Assembly: GCA_964392765.1 (NCBI GenBank) | Contig: CAYMRF010000015.1 | Coordinates: 1-24,807, forward strand | Length of the DNA: 24,807 nt | Direction: 5' to 3' | Origin: BTUB01 sp964392765 | GTDB taxonomy: Bacteria; Babelota; Babeliae; Babelales; Vermiphilaceae | In this document: positions 15,328 through 23,416 of the stretch, piece by piece | How the letters are laid out: every line of letters begins with the position of its first letter | Numbering within the stretch: the stretch's first letter is position 1 | Program-made: the position numbers and the translations under genes | The notes under the pieces: generated by a model | The model's database searches: none | What the model saw: only the letters and a program-made list of their open reading frames with translations | What the model was told of the DNA's origin: nothing

Positions 15328-15944
15328 ACAAATCTCCCTAGCACTGTTTTTCCGCCATAAACTCTTTGGCCAACTTTTACTTCTATCGCAACATCCTGAG
15401 GCAATAAGATATCCACGCGAGAACTAAATTTGATCATGCCATATTTATCGCCCGCGCCAACTATCTGCCCTTCTTTTACCCAGCAAACAATTCTGCGCGC
15501 TACCGTTCCGGCAATTTGGCGCAGAATAATAGTTTTGCCCTGGTGATCAATCACTACATCATTATGTTCATTTAATTCAGAGCTTTTGGGCAAAAATGCC
15601 ATCATAAATTTGCCCGGCACATATTCTACTTTTTTAATAATTCCGGAAATGGGAATCCAATTCACATGCACATCAAGCGGTGATAGGAAAATAGAAATTT
15701 TATTAGTACTCATTGCCACGATTTTGCCATCGGCAGGACATATTAAAACATTGGGATCTTCTAATGCCTCAGGGCAAACTCTTTCAGGGTTTCTAAAAAA
15801 GTAAAAGCAAAATGCAAAAAGAAGAATTGCACTATAAAAAAATGGCTTAAAAAAGAACCAGCCCGCAAATGCTAGTAGTGCAAGCACAGCAACAATCCAA
15901 GGGCTCTCAGTCCATAAAAGATTACTCGTAATTGATTGAAACAT
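15324..15944 (-). CDS. psd: Phosphatidylserine decarboxylase, short class-A type
   Basis: A pyruvoyl-dependent enzyme that turns phosphatidylserine into phosphatidylethanolamine. The 206-residue protein has two N-terminal hydrophobic segments (about 16-50), then FRNPER, CPADGKIV (D72), SPLDVHVNW (H93) and NEHNDVVI. The cleavage region is GMIKFSSRVDILLP, where the family normally has FGSRVD: the residue before the future pyruvoyl serine (S175) is Ser174 instead of Gly. I chose the ATG at 15942-15944 rather than the TTG six bases upstream, because AAAGG (15954-15958) is 9 bases from the ATG but only 3 from the TTG. It is co-transcribed with pssA. Confidence 0.92.
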   Translation of the reverse strand: MFQSITSNLLWTESPWIVAVLALLAFAGWFFFKPFFYSAILLFAFCFYFFRNPERVCPEALEDPNVLICPADGKIVAMSTNKISIFLSPLDVHVNWIPISGIIKKVEYVPGKFMMAFLPKSSELNEHNDVVIDHQGKTIILRQIAGTVARRIVCWVKEGQIVGAGDKYGMIKFSSRVDILLPQDVAIEVKVGQRVYGGKTVLGRFV

Positions 15945-15955
15945 AAGCAAATGCC

Positions 15956-16003
15956 TTTAAATTAAAATAGGTATCTTAATCAAGATACCTATTTTAATTT
16001 AAA
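15956..16003 (-). terminator. 22-bp perfect hairpin between the 16019 gene and psd
   Basis: Bases 15956-15977 and 15982-16003 are perfect complements around a 4-base loop (AATC). The core is AGGTATCTT and the outer parts are A/T only, giving a U-rich 3' arm on the minus strand. It lies 15 bases after the stop at 16019 and overlaps the first bases of the psd ribosome site (AAAGG, 15954-15958). It is probably a terminator for the upstream gene. Since no other room exists, the psd promoter must lie upstream of or within it, so an attenuation or ribosome-access role is possible. Confidence 0.65.
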
Positions 16004-16018
16004 AGAAAAATTGTGGCG

Positions 16019-16570
16019 TTATCGTAATGATTCCTCAGCAACTTCAATTACTTGTTGTGGAAGTTGTGGAGCAGCCGCTGGTAGTGGTTGCGCTGAGCGA
16101 ACCAAGACTCTTCTAACAGGGCCTGGCATTCTTTCTATAATCCATTCACCGCCACGCACAAATGCAGGACGACTAAAATATTTATAACTGAGTATTCCTA
16201 ATCCAACGGCAATGGCTCCTGCACCAAAATAGTTAGGATTTTCTGCACACCAATCACCAAAATTTGAAAAGGCTTTTGAGCCCTTCAGAATGAAGAAGCG
16301 CGTAAATGCTATACCGAGCTTACTCACGCCATTGCAGAATCCAGGAACTGCTTGTATCAAATTACTTTCAATTGTTTCTACGGGAATCTGATCGATTTTT
16401 GGCATTTCAGGAGCAACAACAACTGGTGATGGAACAACCACTGATGATGTAGGCGGCGTCACTGAGAATGATGATACTAGATTCTTAAATATACTTGGCG
16501 GCTGAGAAGCAAATACCACAGAAGATGGTACTAGTAAGGCGGTTAAAACTAATTTCTTAAACAATTTCAT
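16019..16570 (-). CDS. Exported membrane-associated protein, unknown
   Basis: The 183-residue product has a signal peptide (MKLFKKLVLTALLVPSSVVFA). A Val/Pro/Ser-rich stretch (about 35-60) leads to a hydrophobic segment near residue 115-130 (GAGAIAVGLGILSYKYF) and a basic, Pro/Ala/Gln-rich tail. The start is the ATG at 16568-16570, set by AAGGA (16577-16581), not the upstream in-frame ATG at 16585. It begins 26 bases after the stop of the 16597 gene. The two share the plan of signal peptide plus one short GxxxG-type hydrophobic segment. Family not recognised. Confidence 0.68.
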   Translation of the reverse strand: MKLFKKLVLTALLVPSSVVFASQPPSIFKNLVSSFSVTPPTSSVVVPSPVVVAPEMPKIDQIPVETIESNLIQAVPGFCNGVSKLGIAFTRFFILKGSKAFSNFGDWCAENPNYFGAGAIAVGLGILSYKYFSRPAFVRGGEWIIERMPGPVRRVLVRSAQPLPAAAPQLPQQVIEVAEESLR

Positions 16571-16596
16571 AAGATATCCTTCCATTTACAAATTAA

Positions 16597-17541
16597 TTAA
16601 TTAAGCGAATTATCGCCCAATGCTTGATCAAGGCAAAATTGTAACGCAGACAAATGAGCAATCATCTGGTACAACTTCCAATATTGTTTTATTGCGTCCG
16701 CCTCATGAGGTAAGGCCCACAGGCGATGCCAGTTAAATGTTTTCCAGGGTTTAGTGCTCAATAAAGAGCGCATGCTAAATGAACTTAATCTTTCTAGCTG
16801 CTCATTAAGTTTTTTAAATTCTTCAATGGGCAATCCGTATAAGCTTTCACATGCTTTTCCGGTCTCTGGGCAAATTGTTGTTGTTTCGTAGTGCTTAGTT
16901 AATGAACGCACTGGATTATCGAACACTTCACTGTATCTGCTCATCCGGGGCAAAAGAGTATTTTCTGAAAAATATTTATTCAAGCCGCGATATAAACTCT
17001 TTAATAGTGTTTTTTCTTCTTCTATTATATCTTTCGTAACTTTTACAAAATGTGCTTTATTTCCATAAACCGGAAATAAAATACGCATATCGCTATAATA
17101 TCTTTTCCAACCTCGAAAAATTTCACAAGCGGATCCGAATTTTAAACCCCAATATCGAAACTTATTTTTTCCTGCAGCCACATCATGATGAGTTTCGTCA
17201 AGCGCCTTAGTTTCTGCTTCGGCATTTGAAATTATTTCATTCCATTGCTCATCTAAAGCCATATCAATTTTACGGCACTTATATAAATAATAAGCACTCA
17301 CGCCCAAAGCAAGGGTAGCCCCTGCTAAGCCAGCTTTGGCACAGGTTAAGCTGGTTTGTCCCAGGGATGAAAGACTGTCTTTAACTAATGAGGTATAGTT
17401 TTGAATTGAGGTTACAACAGGCGCTTTACGTGCCCATGAATTTATAGCCGGAGTCTGCCCTGCAAAGGCAAAGCTGGCCATCCCCAGGCAAAGCCCTAGG
17501 AAAATGAGAGAATTTAACAGAGTAAATCTCAGTGATTTCAT
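16597..17541 (-). CDS. Exported membrane-associated protein, unknown
   Basis: The 314-residue product has a signal peptide (MKSLRFTLLNSLIFLGLCLG... ending AFA), then a hydrophobic segment (about residues 66-90, AGLAGATLALGVSAYYLYK). A long charged, helix-rich region with many aromatic residues and few repeats follows (EEEKTLLKSLYRGLNKYF; PIEEFKKLNEQLERL). The ATG at 17539-17541 is fixed by an ideal GGAGG (17549-17553), although the frame extends to 17589. It heads a probable two-gene unit with 16019-16570. No family recognised; the localisation suggests a periplasmic protein held at the membrane. Confidence 0.7.
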   Translation of the reverse strand: MKSLRFTLLNSLIFLGLCLGMASFAFAGQTPAINSWARKAPVVTSIQNYTSLVKDSLSSLGQTSLTCAKAGLAGATLALGVSAYYLYKCRKIDMALDEQWNEIISNAEAETKALDETHHDVAAGKNKFRYWGLKFGSACEIFRGWKRYYSDMRILFPVYGNKAHFVKVTKDIIEEEKTLLKSLYRGLNKYFSENTLLPRMSRYSEVFDNPVRSLTKHYETTTICPETGKACESLYGLPIEEFKKLNEQLERLSSFSMRSLLSTKPWKTFNWHRLWALPHEADAIKQYWKLYQMIAHLSALQFCLDQALGDNSLN

Positions 17542-17564
17542 GATATAACCTCCAGCGCCTTCTT

Positions 17565-17595
17565 TTAATAGTGGCCCATTTACAACCACTATTAA
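17565..17595 (-). promoter_or_regulatory. 10-bp inverted repeat in the leader of the 16597-17541 gene
   Basis: TTAATAGTGG (17565-17574) and CCACTATTAA (17586-17595) are perfect complements around 11 bases, 24 bases before the ATG and just upstream of the GGAGG site. It could be an operator or a leader hairpin. The remaining 17596-17800 region is AT-rich and I see no gene in it. Confidence 0.4.
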
Positions 17596-17800
17596 GCGCT
17601 TTATAACACCATTTTTTGTATATAGTTATGGTACCCTGAAACCCACTTTTTGTCAATTTAGATGGCCAAACCTGAATAGTGTTTTCAATCTGAATTATAC
17701 GGGGGTTTTGAAGGCTAATTTCTTGTACTTTATAGCTTTATGGCAGCTCTATATAAGCTTTCAGAGCCAGGTTAAAGAAATCTTAACTAAACAGAATAAA

Positions 17801-18610
17801 TTAACACTGAACCGTGCTTAAAAGGCTTCTTGTCATCTGCCAATCTGCTTCCCTATTTATAGCCTCTACTCTCTGGGTATATTCTTTCTGTTTTTGCCGG
17901 CTAGAAAGAGTAGAATTATGCCATTCCCCATGCTCAGAAAATGCTGCATCATGATGAGCAGCTCTTGCCGCCTCTTCTTGCATTTTAGCTGCATATTCTG
18001 TTGTATAGGTAGGCTGAGCAGTAATGGCACGCATTGCCTCATGCAAAAGGGCAAGTGTAGCGTCAGCATAGATTATGATTTCTTCACATTCTTGGCGCAG
18101 GATAGCATCTTCTAATATCAGTGCCTCTGAAGCGGAATTTTTAATCTTAACCAGTTTTTCATATAAAGTGTTAAGCCAACAATGAGCAGAAGCTAATGGA
18201 TATGAAGAGTTAAAGCCTGATTGGCATAGTTTTTCAACCCAGTTTTCACGATCGAAATTGTATAATACGCAGATAGCAGAATCTTGTTCGATTTTTACAA
18301 CTTCTTTCTTAGCGTATTCATACTGTTTTTCGGGGGTATGAAGATATTCGCAAATACCATAACCCAAGGCTCCCACAAGAGCTGTACCATAGGCTACATT
18401 CTTTCTAAAAGAATTTAGTATTGATTGCTGTTTATAAAGAGAAAGAATATTCAGAAACAGAGCTCCCGTAGATCCAATCACTGCCCCAACAAACGCTCCT
18501 TTAAAAGCCGAAGCCCCTACTGATTTCCATGAACGTTCTGATAATGGAAGTGGAGTAGAAAAAGAGCTGATTACTACCAAACTGATTAAAACTAGATTAA
18601 GAAATTTCAC
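17801..18610 (-). CDS. Exported membrane-associated protein, tandem paralogue 2
   Basis: A 269-residue product closely related to the gene upstream (18622-19368). The shared order is signal peptide, PLPLSExSWxSVG, two Gly/Ala-rich hydrophobic segments (about 35-55 and 70-90), HTPEKxYEYAKKE, IEQDSA, FNSSYPLASAH, KIKNSASEA, RQECEEIIIYAD and AQPTYxxEYAAKMQE. The start is the GTG at 18608-18610: the paralogue's ATG aligns with it, AAAGG lies 8 bases upstream, and the longer frame would add an unrelated piece before the signal peptide. The C-terminal tail (about 215-269, charged with His and Gln) differs from its sister. Family not recognised. Confidence 0.72.
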   Translation of the reverse strand: MKFLNLVLISLVVISSFSTPLPLSERSWKSVGASAFKGAFVGAVIGSTGALFLNILSLYKQQSILNSFRKNVAYGTALVGALGYGICEYLHTPEKQYEYAKKEVVKIEQDSAICVLYNFDRENWVEKLCQSGFNSSYPLASAHCWLNTLYEKLVKIKNSASEALILEDAILRQECEEIIIYADATLALLHEAMRAITAQPTYTTEYAAKMQEEAARAAHHDAAFSEHGEWHNSTLSSRQKQKEYTQRVEAINREADWQMTRSLLSTVQC

Positions 18611-18618
18611 AAAAAGAA

Positions 18619-18623
18619 CCTTT
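18619..18623 (-). promoter_or_regulatory. Ribosome binding site overlapping the upstream stop codon
   Basis: AAAGG on the minus strand overlaps the TAA of the 18622-19368 gene and sits 8 bases before the GTG of the 17801-18610 gene. It decides that start and suggests translational coupling of the two paralogues. Confidence 0.6.
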
Positions 18624-19368
18624 ATGCACGAACATGATAGACATAGTGAGTATGGCTGCCCCATTGATTGCTCAGCGACATACTTTGATATAATGCCGCA
18701 CGTGCCGCAGCTGCAGCCGCCGCTTCTTGCATTTTAGCCGCATATTCTGCTGCATAAGTAGGCTGAGCCGTAAGAGTAAGCATTCCCTCTTGCATCAAAG
18801 AAAGGATAATATCAGCATAGATTATGATTTCTTCACATTCTTGACGCACCACCGCATCTTCTATTACCATCGCTTCTGAAGCAGAATTTTTAATTTTAAC
18901 CAGTTTTCCATGTAAAGTAGACAGCCAAGAATGAGCAGAAGCTAACGGGTATGAAGAGTTAAACCAGAGCTGACGTAATTTTGAAACCCAATCTGCAGGC
19001 TTAAAATTATATAATACGTACACTGCAGAGTCTTGTTCGATTTTTGCAATCTCTTTCTTGGCATATTCATAGTGCTTTTCTGGGGTATGGAAATATTCAT
19101 AAATACCGCCGCCCAAAGCCCCTGCAAGAGCTGCGCCTGAAATTGAGTAGACCGCATTCTTTTTAAAGTAATCTACGATTGAACGCTTCTTATAAGAGCT
19201 AACAAAGTTTACAAACGCATTAGCAACCGATCCGGCCACCGCACCAATACTTGCACCCTTAAGAGTTGAAAGCCCCACTGATTGCCAGGAGCTCTCAGAT
19301 AAGGGGAGTGTGTTCGAAAAAGAACTGGTTGCCATTAAACTTATGAAAAGTACACGAGTGAATTTCAT
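18622..19368 (-). CDS. Exported membrane-associated protein, tandem paralogue 1
   Basis: The 248-residue product has a signal peptide (MKFTRVLFISLMATSSFS) and two Gly/Ala-rich hydrophobic segments (about 35-55 and 73-91). The segments could cross or insert in a membrane. The central region (95-205) is the best conserved part of the pair. The end differs: an Ala run (MQEAAAAAAARAALYQ) followed by a short aromatic tail in place of the charged tail of the sister protein. AAGG precedes the ATG by 9 bases. It leads a two-gene unit with its paralogue. No known family. Confidence 0.74.
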   Translation of the reverse strand: MKFTRVLFISLMATSSFSNTLPLSESSWQSVGLSTLKGASIGAVAGSVANAFVNFVSSYKKRSIVDYFKKNAVYSISGAALAGALGGGIYEYFHTPEKHYEYAKKEIAKIEQDSAVYVLYNFKPADWVSKLRQLWFNSSYPLASAHSWLSTLHGKLVKIKNSASEAMVIEDAVVRQECEEIIIYADIILSLMQEGMLTLTAQPTYAAEYAAKMQEAAAAAAARAALYQSMSLSNQWGSHTHYVYHVRA

Positions 19369-19440
19369 TAAAAAGACCTTGCTCGAATAAGTAATAATTC
19401 AAATATAAACAATGAGACATATATATATTTATACAATTAT

Positions 19441-19472
19441 TTTATAGTCTAGCTTAAATGGGGATTTGTCAA
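19441..19472 (-). promoter_or_regulatory. Possible promoter for the 19368-17801 paralogue pair
   Basis: On the minus strand an exact TTGACA (19467-19472) precedes TATAAA (19441-19446), but the spacing is 20 bases, longer than the usual 17; GACTAT at 17 bases is a weaker alternative. It lies 73 bases or more before the ATG at 19368. The 19369-19440 leader is very AT-rich and holds nothing else. Confidence 0.35.
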
Positions 19473-19488
19473 GCTCTAATCGATATAA

Positions 19489-20658
19489 TTAAAGATCTTT
19501 AATTGATATTATTTGCCCGGTTAGCAAGATGCGCCGCAAATGCCCTAAATTATGCTCGTTTCCCAACACTTGAAAGCCTTTAAGCTGCCCATCGTTTAAT
19601 GCAAAAGTATGATAAAATTCTGGAGTACTTTTGGTGATTGCGTTAGCATCAATGATGCCTGCCTGAGCAAATTTAATCCCGAAAAAGGCGGTACTGGTAA
19701 TCATAGAAATTCCTGCATACGATTTGGGCTTGCCTGCCATTGCCATACCTGCGTGCATCCCTTGTTGCATCGCATCAGGCCAAAGGCAGCTGCGTACTGG
19801 TTTGCCAGTGAGTTGATCATAGACGCCTATCAAATCGCCACCTGCATAGATATCCGGCAGATTGGTCTGCAAATACTCATTCACCACTACCCCGTGAGAA
19901 TCGAGCTCGATCCCTACTGATGGGCATAACTGAGTATTCGCCCGTAAGCCTGTTGCAATAATTACTAAATCAGCATCATAAAGCTTTCCGTTTACTATTG
20001 CCCCGGTAACCTTTCCATTTTGTGCACTTATTTGCCCAACGCTTGCATTCAGCATTAATTGCACTCCGCACTCTCTTATTTTGGTATGTAAAAAATCTGC
20101 AGATTGCGGCAAAAGCATCCACGGCAAAACCTGATTGCTTTTTTCAATAAGGGTAACGCTACAGCCTTGTTTAGCCAGGGCATCAGCCGCTTCCAGACCA
20201 CTTAATCCCGCGCCGCATACGATAATTTTTCTAACATTATTACTTTTTATATAAGCCAGGATACCATGAGCATCCGCATGGGTATGAAAGGTGAAAACTC
20301 CTGGATTTTCCACTCCTGGAACAGAAGGAATCCACGGACTACTACCCATACCAAGAAAAAGAGAATCGTAGGCAAAAGAGTTTCCCTTATCAGTTATCAC
20401 TATTTTATTTTGAGCATCTATAGCTGTCACCTTTTGCCCGAGAATCAACTCTACATTATCAAAGGGAGTAGCATAAATAGAAAGCGCCTGCTCGCTAATA
20501 GCTCCGGCCAAATAATCGGCTAAAAAGCATTTATTGTAAGGCCACTCAGATTCGGCAGATATAAGGGTGATACGCGCATGGGGATCCACGCGCCGAATGG
20601 AATGCATTGCACCAAAGCTGGCAGCAGAAGCACCGATAAGTAAATATTGCTTTGACAT
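19489..20658 (-). CDS. FAD/NAD(P)-dependent oxidoreductase (nitrite/rubredoxin reductase-like)
   Basis: A cytoplasmic two-dinucleotide-binding-domain flavoprotein, 389 residues. The FAD Rossmann motif is LLIGASAASFGAM (residues 6-18, a GASAAS variant of GxGxxG), followed by EWPYNKCFLADYLAG. The latter resembles the PYSRCLL.DYLAG segment of NirB-type and CoA-disulfide-reductase-type enzymes and carries a Cys that could be redox-active. The NAD(P) motif is VCGAGLSGLEAA (about 147-158), an ATG motif follows (IIATGLRANTQL), and the second FAD contact is LPDIYAGGDLIGV. No redox partner is adjacent, so the electron acceptor is unknown. No strong ribosome site is visible at the ATG. Confidence 0.88.
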   Translation of the reverse strand: MSKQYLLIGASAASFGAMHSIRRVDPHARITLISAESEWPYNKCFLADYLAGAISEQALSIYATPFDNVELILGQKVTAIDAQNKIVITDKGNSFAYDSLFLGMGSSPWIPSVPGVENPGVFTFHTHADAHGILAYIKSNNVRKIIVCGAGLSGLEAADALAKQGCSVTLIEKSNQVLPWMLLPQSADFLHTKIRECGVQLMLNASVGQISAQNGKVTGAIVNGKLYDADLVIIATGLRANTQLCPSVGIELDSHGVVVNEYLQTNLPDIYAGGDLIGVYDQLTGKPVRSCLWPDAMQQGMHAGMAMAGKPKSYAGISMITSTAFFGIKFAQAGIIDANAITKSTPEFYHTFALNDGQLKGFQVLGNEHNLGHLRRILLTGQIISIKDL

Positions 20659-20747
20659 CAGAACAAAGAACTCTTGTTTTTGAAAAAAAAAGATGAAAGA
20701 CTTTCAACTAGTATACCACTTTTCATAGCTTAAAAAAGGAGCATTCT

Positions 20748-21959
20748 ATGAGAATAATAACTCGCTATATCAGTCTTATTCTATTAGTATTCAGTTGCAC
20801 CGCCGTAGTAGCAGTGAATCCTAAAAGACCCTGGACCTTTTTTGTATACATCGCTGCAGATAATAATCTAAATCCAGAGGCTGATCTTAACATCTCGCAG
20901 ATGCTTAAAGTAAGCTCTAACACCAACGTCTATATTGTGGTGCACCTTAATATCAAACGCGCTTATGAAAATAAGAAAACACAAAAACTCCTCATTCAAA
21001 ATGGTAAAATTACTCAAATTGGTACTACTACTGTTGAAGACAGTGGAGATGCAAAAACTTTCTTGAATGCTATGAAATGGGCAGTAACTGAATACCCATC
21101 CGATCATTTACTTATTGACGTATGGAATCATGGTTCTGGACCATTAAATCGCAATATCTGGGCGCAGCGTGGTGTTTGTTATGATGATTCTACCGGCCAT
21201 TATATGACCGATCTCATGTATAAAAATGCATTCGATGTAATTGTTAACCAATACCGTGGCGGCAAAAACATCGATATTATCGCCTTTGATGCCTGTTTGA
21301 TGGCAGATTTAGAAGTCGCGTATACCTTAAAAAATTATGCGCAATATATGATTGCTTCTCAACAAACCGTGCCCGGACCAGGATTTAATTATACGGAAGT
21401 ACTTTCAATCTTTAATCATAATACTCCCGATGCTGCATCGTTTGCACGCTGGATTGTGAGCGCGTTTGAACACCAATATGGTAGCAGCAAATTATCGTAC
21501 ACACTTTCTGCGGTAGATCTTTCAAAACTTGCATCAGCTGTTTCCTCTACCAATGAAATTGCTCATCAACTCTATAATTATTTAAATACGGGAAACTCTG
21601 CAAAAGTAGTAAGCGTTGTTAAAAAATCTGCTGCAACCAATGCATGCCCTCATTATGATGAGCCAACCTATATCGATCTTTATACCTTCTTGGCAAATCT
21701 CTATATGAACCTCGCACAAATGGGCCTCAATACCGGCAATTCTGCAAAATTAAAATCACTGTTACAAAATAGTCTTACCAATCTCTCACAATGCACGATT
21801 GCAAATGTCCGCAGTGGCGATGTAGCAAAATCACGCGGAATTTCGATTTACTTTGCTGATGTGAATTCAGGAATTGAGCCATCATATCCAGAATTATATT
21901 GGTCAAAAGAAAATCCTGCGTGGCTAAACTTCTTAGAAGAGTATGTGAATAGACCGTAA
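20748..21959 (+). CDS. Exported clostripain-family (C11) cysteine peptidase
   Basis: The 403-residue product has a signal peptide (about 1-23). The caspase-like C11 fold shows the catalytic histidine in WNHGSG (H128, codon 21129-21131) and cysteine in FDACLMADLE (C183, codon 21294-21296). The typical YMIASQQTVPGPGFNY follows the cysteine. The region RGISIYF near the C-terminus is also family-typical. Clostripains cleave after basic residues; specificity here cannot be read from the sequence. AAGGAG lies 7 bases before the ATG. It stands alone as a plus-strand unit closed by the terminator at 21989. Confidence 0.92.
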   Translation: MRIITRYISLILLVFSCTAVVAVNPKRPWTFFVYIAADNNLNPEADLNISQMLKVSSNTNVYIVVHLNIKRAYENKKTQKLLIQNGKITQIGTTTVEDSGDAKTFLNAMKWAVTEYPSDHLLIDVWNHGSGPLNRNIWAQRGVCYDDSTGHYMTDLMYKNAFDVIVNQYRGGKNIDIIAFDACLMADLEVAYTLKNYAQYMIASQQTVPGPGFNYTEVLSIFNHNTPDAASFARWIVSAFEHQYGSSKLSYTLSAVDLSKLASAVSSTNEIAHQLYNYLNTGNSAKVVSVVKKSAATNACPHYDEPTYIDLYTFLANLYMNLAQMGLNTGNSAKLKSLLQNSLTNLSQCTIANVRSGDVAKSRGISIYFADVNSGIEPSYPELYWSKENPAWLNFLEEYVNRP

Positions 21960-21988
21960 ATGCGTCATAAATCTCTTTGATAATAAAC

Positions 21989-22017
21989 AGGGCAGACTCT
22001 ATTTAGTCTGCCCTTTT
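21989..22017 (+). terminator. Rho-independent terminator between convergent genes
   Basis: A perfect 10-bp stem (AGGGCAGACT at 21989-21998 with its complement at 22005-22014), a 6-base loop and a TTT tail. It follows the C11 peptidase stop by 29 bases. On the minus strand the hairpin is followed by TGTTTATTAT, so it may also end the PLP-enzyme transcript. Confidence 0.85.
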
Positions 22018-22059
22018 CGCTAATTATTCACCTACTTCTGCGTAAGTAAGTCGATACTC

Positions 22060-23376
22060 TTAGTTACGATCTAAAGGTTGAATATTGTTTTCATCAAAAT
22101 AATCATGCAAACACGTTGGAAGCTTTGTATAGTCTCTCGATTTAAGTTGTTTTGAAAAATCTAAACCACTATACGTATTCCAGAACAACACAACCGCGCC
22201 AGGCTGTTTGGTTACATCATTCAGCAAACATGCAAATGCTTTGGCCGTATAGGTTCCATCGAGCACAATACCGTCAGAGTTTTGCAACTCAAGCGCAGCT
22301 TGAACACCTTCTTGAGTAAAAACACCATAACTAGGGCCAGTAAAATTTTGATCAATTCTTAGATCCTGTTCAGTATATGAGCATAATGGAAATGATTTAT
22401 CCATCGAATGTAAATACTGATTAGTCTCTTTGAATAATGTATCAATATTTTGTGCAAACGTTGGATCTTCATCTGGCTCCACTGCAACAGCAACTATTTG
22501 AACGTCTAATCCGGTTGCTTTACAGCCAAGTAAAATACCTGCGGTTGTTGCGCAACTGCCACAAGGAACATAGATGTGTGTAGGTCTTGGCATAAGGCCT
22601 TCTTCAATTTGCGTTACAAGCTCAAAGATTGCATTTACAAATCCAATAGTGCCGTACTTATTAGATCCACCCGTTGGTATAATATAAGGAACCTGCCCAT
22701 CCTTTTTATAATGATCAAGCCAAACAGTCATTGCGTTTAATTTTCGAATATCATTATTAGGGCTATAGTGTAACTCAGTATTATAATTAAGATGCATCAT
22801 TAAATTATGCTGAACTACATGTGAAGGAGGCTGATGCTTAAGCATACAGATAGGATACATACCCAATTGGCTTGCATGCACCGCTGTAGCAACGGCATGA
22901 TTAGATGCAACACAACCAAAAGTTAAAACTTTTGTTGCGCCTAATGCCTTTGCTTGCGCCAATAAAAACTCCAATTTTCTTACTTTATTGCCGCCATATA
23001 ATGGGGCACCATTCTGATCAAAACCACCAGATACCGAATCCTGTTTTATATAAATCTGAGCATTATAACTATTACTTAATGTCTCTAATTTTTCTATAGG
23101 CGTTGGCAATGCACCGAATGAAATATAGGGCACCTGGGCTTGCAATGCTGGGTATGCTATAAATAAAGCATTCCAATCAGAATAGGGCAATAAATTCTTA
23201 TAGCCAAACTGAGCCAGATTACCATTCAATATATCTATCCAATTCTGATCTATATCAATCGCAATCTTAAATTGCGCAAATAACTCTTGTTCAAAGGCTT
23301 TTTCTTTAAAAGAATCTGCTAAAATTGATAGATTTGCAAACGCCAAAACACACATAATTTTTTTAAATAAATTCAT
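22060..23376 (-). CDS. Exported PLP enzyme, ACC deaminase/D-cysteine desulfhydrase family
   Basis: A fold-type II PLP enzyme. The 438-residue product has a signal peptide (MNLFKKIMCVLAFANLSILA) and an N-terminal extension of about 70 residues before the usual start of the family (LPTPIEKLETL at about 90). The PLP lysine is K131 in YGGNKVRKLEF. S158-N159-H160 follow in CVASNHAVA, and GSCATTAG binds the cofactor phosphate. GVQAALEL...IVLDGTYTAKA matches the C-terminal family block. Family members deaminate ACC or convert D-cysteine to pyruvate, sulfide and ammonia. An export signal is unusual for the family. It lies 40 bases downstream of the DAAO-like gene, and AAGGTG precedes the ATG. Confidence 0.88.
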   Translation of the reverse strand: MNLFKKIMCVLAFANLSILADSFKEKAFEQELFAQFKIAIDIDQNWIDILNGNLAQFGYKNLLPYSDWNALFIAYPALQAQVPYISFGALPTPIEKLETLSNSYNAQIYIKQDSVSGGFDQNGAPLYGGNKVRKLEFLLAQAKALGATKVLTFGCVASNHAVATAVHASQLGMYPICMLKHQPPSHVVQHNLMMHLNYNTELHYSPNNDIRKLNAMTVWLDHYKKDGQVPYIIPTGGSNKYGTIGFVNAIFELVTQIEEGLMPRPTHIYVPCGSCATTAGILLGCKATGLDVQIVAVAVEPDEDPTFAQNIDTLFKETNQYLHSMDKSFPLCSYTEQDLRIDQNFTGPSYGVFTQEGVQAALELQNSDGIVLDGTYTAKAFACLLNDVTKQPGAVVLFWNTYSGLDFSKQLKSRDYTKLPTCLHDYFDENNIQPLDRN

Positions 23377-23416
23377 TCTTCACCTTATACGTTATTAAAT
23401 TTAATCCAAATCAAAA

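Noticed and set aside
18601..18664. Overlap of the two tandem paralogues with an ATG start at 18664
   Set aside because: The extra 18 residues do not match the sister protein and would precede its signal peptide; the GTG at 18610 has a well-placed ribosome site.
19487..19504. Perfect 18-base palindrome AATTAAAGATCTTTAATT at the end of the oxidoreductase gene
   Set aside because: It is mostly A/T, has no loop and includes the stop codon; it has neither terminator form nor a second copy in the window, so chance is likely.
20680..20717. Promoter for the C11 peptidase (TTGAAA ... TATACC)
   Set aside because: The two boxes are 26 bases apart, far from a workable spacing, so I did not list it.
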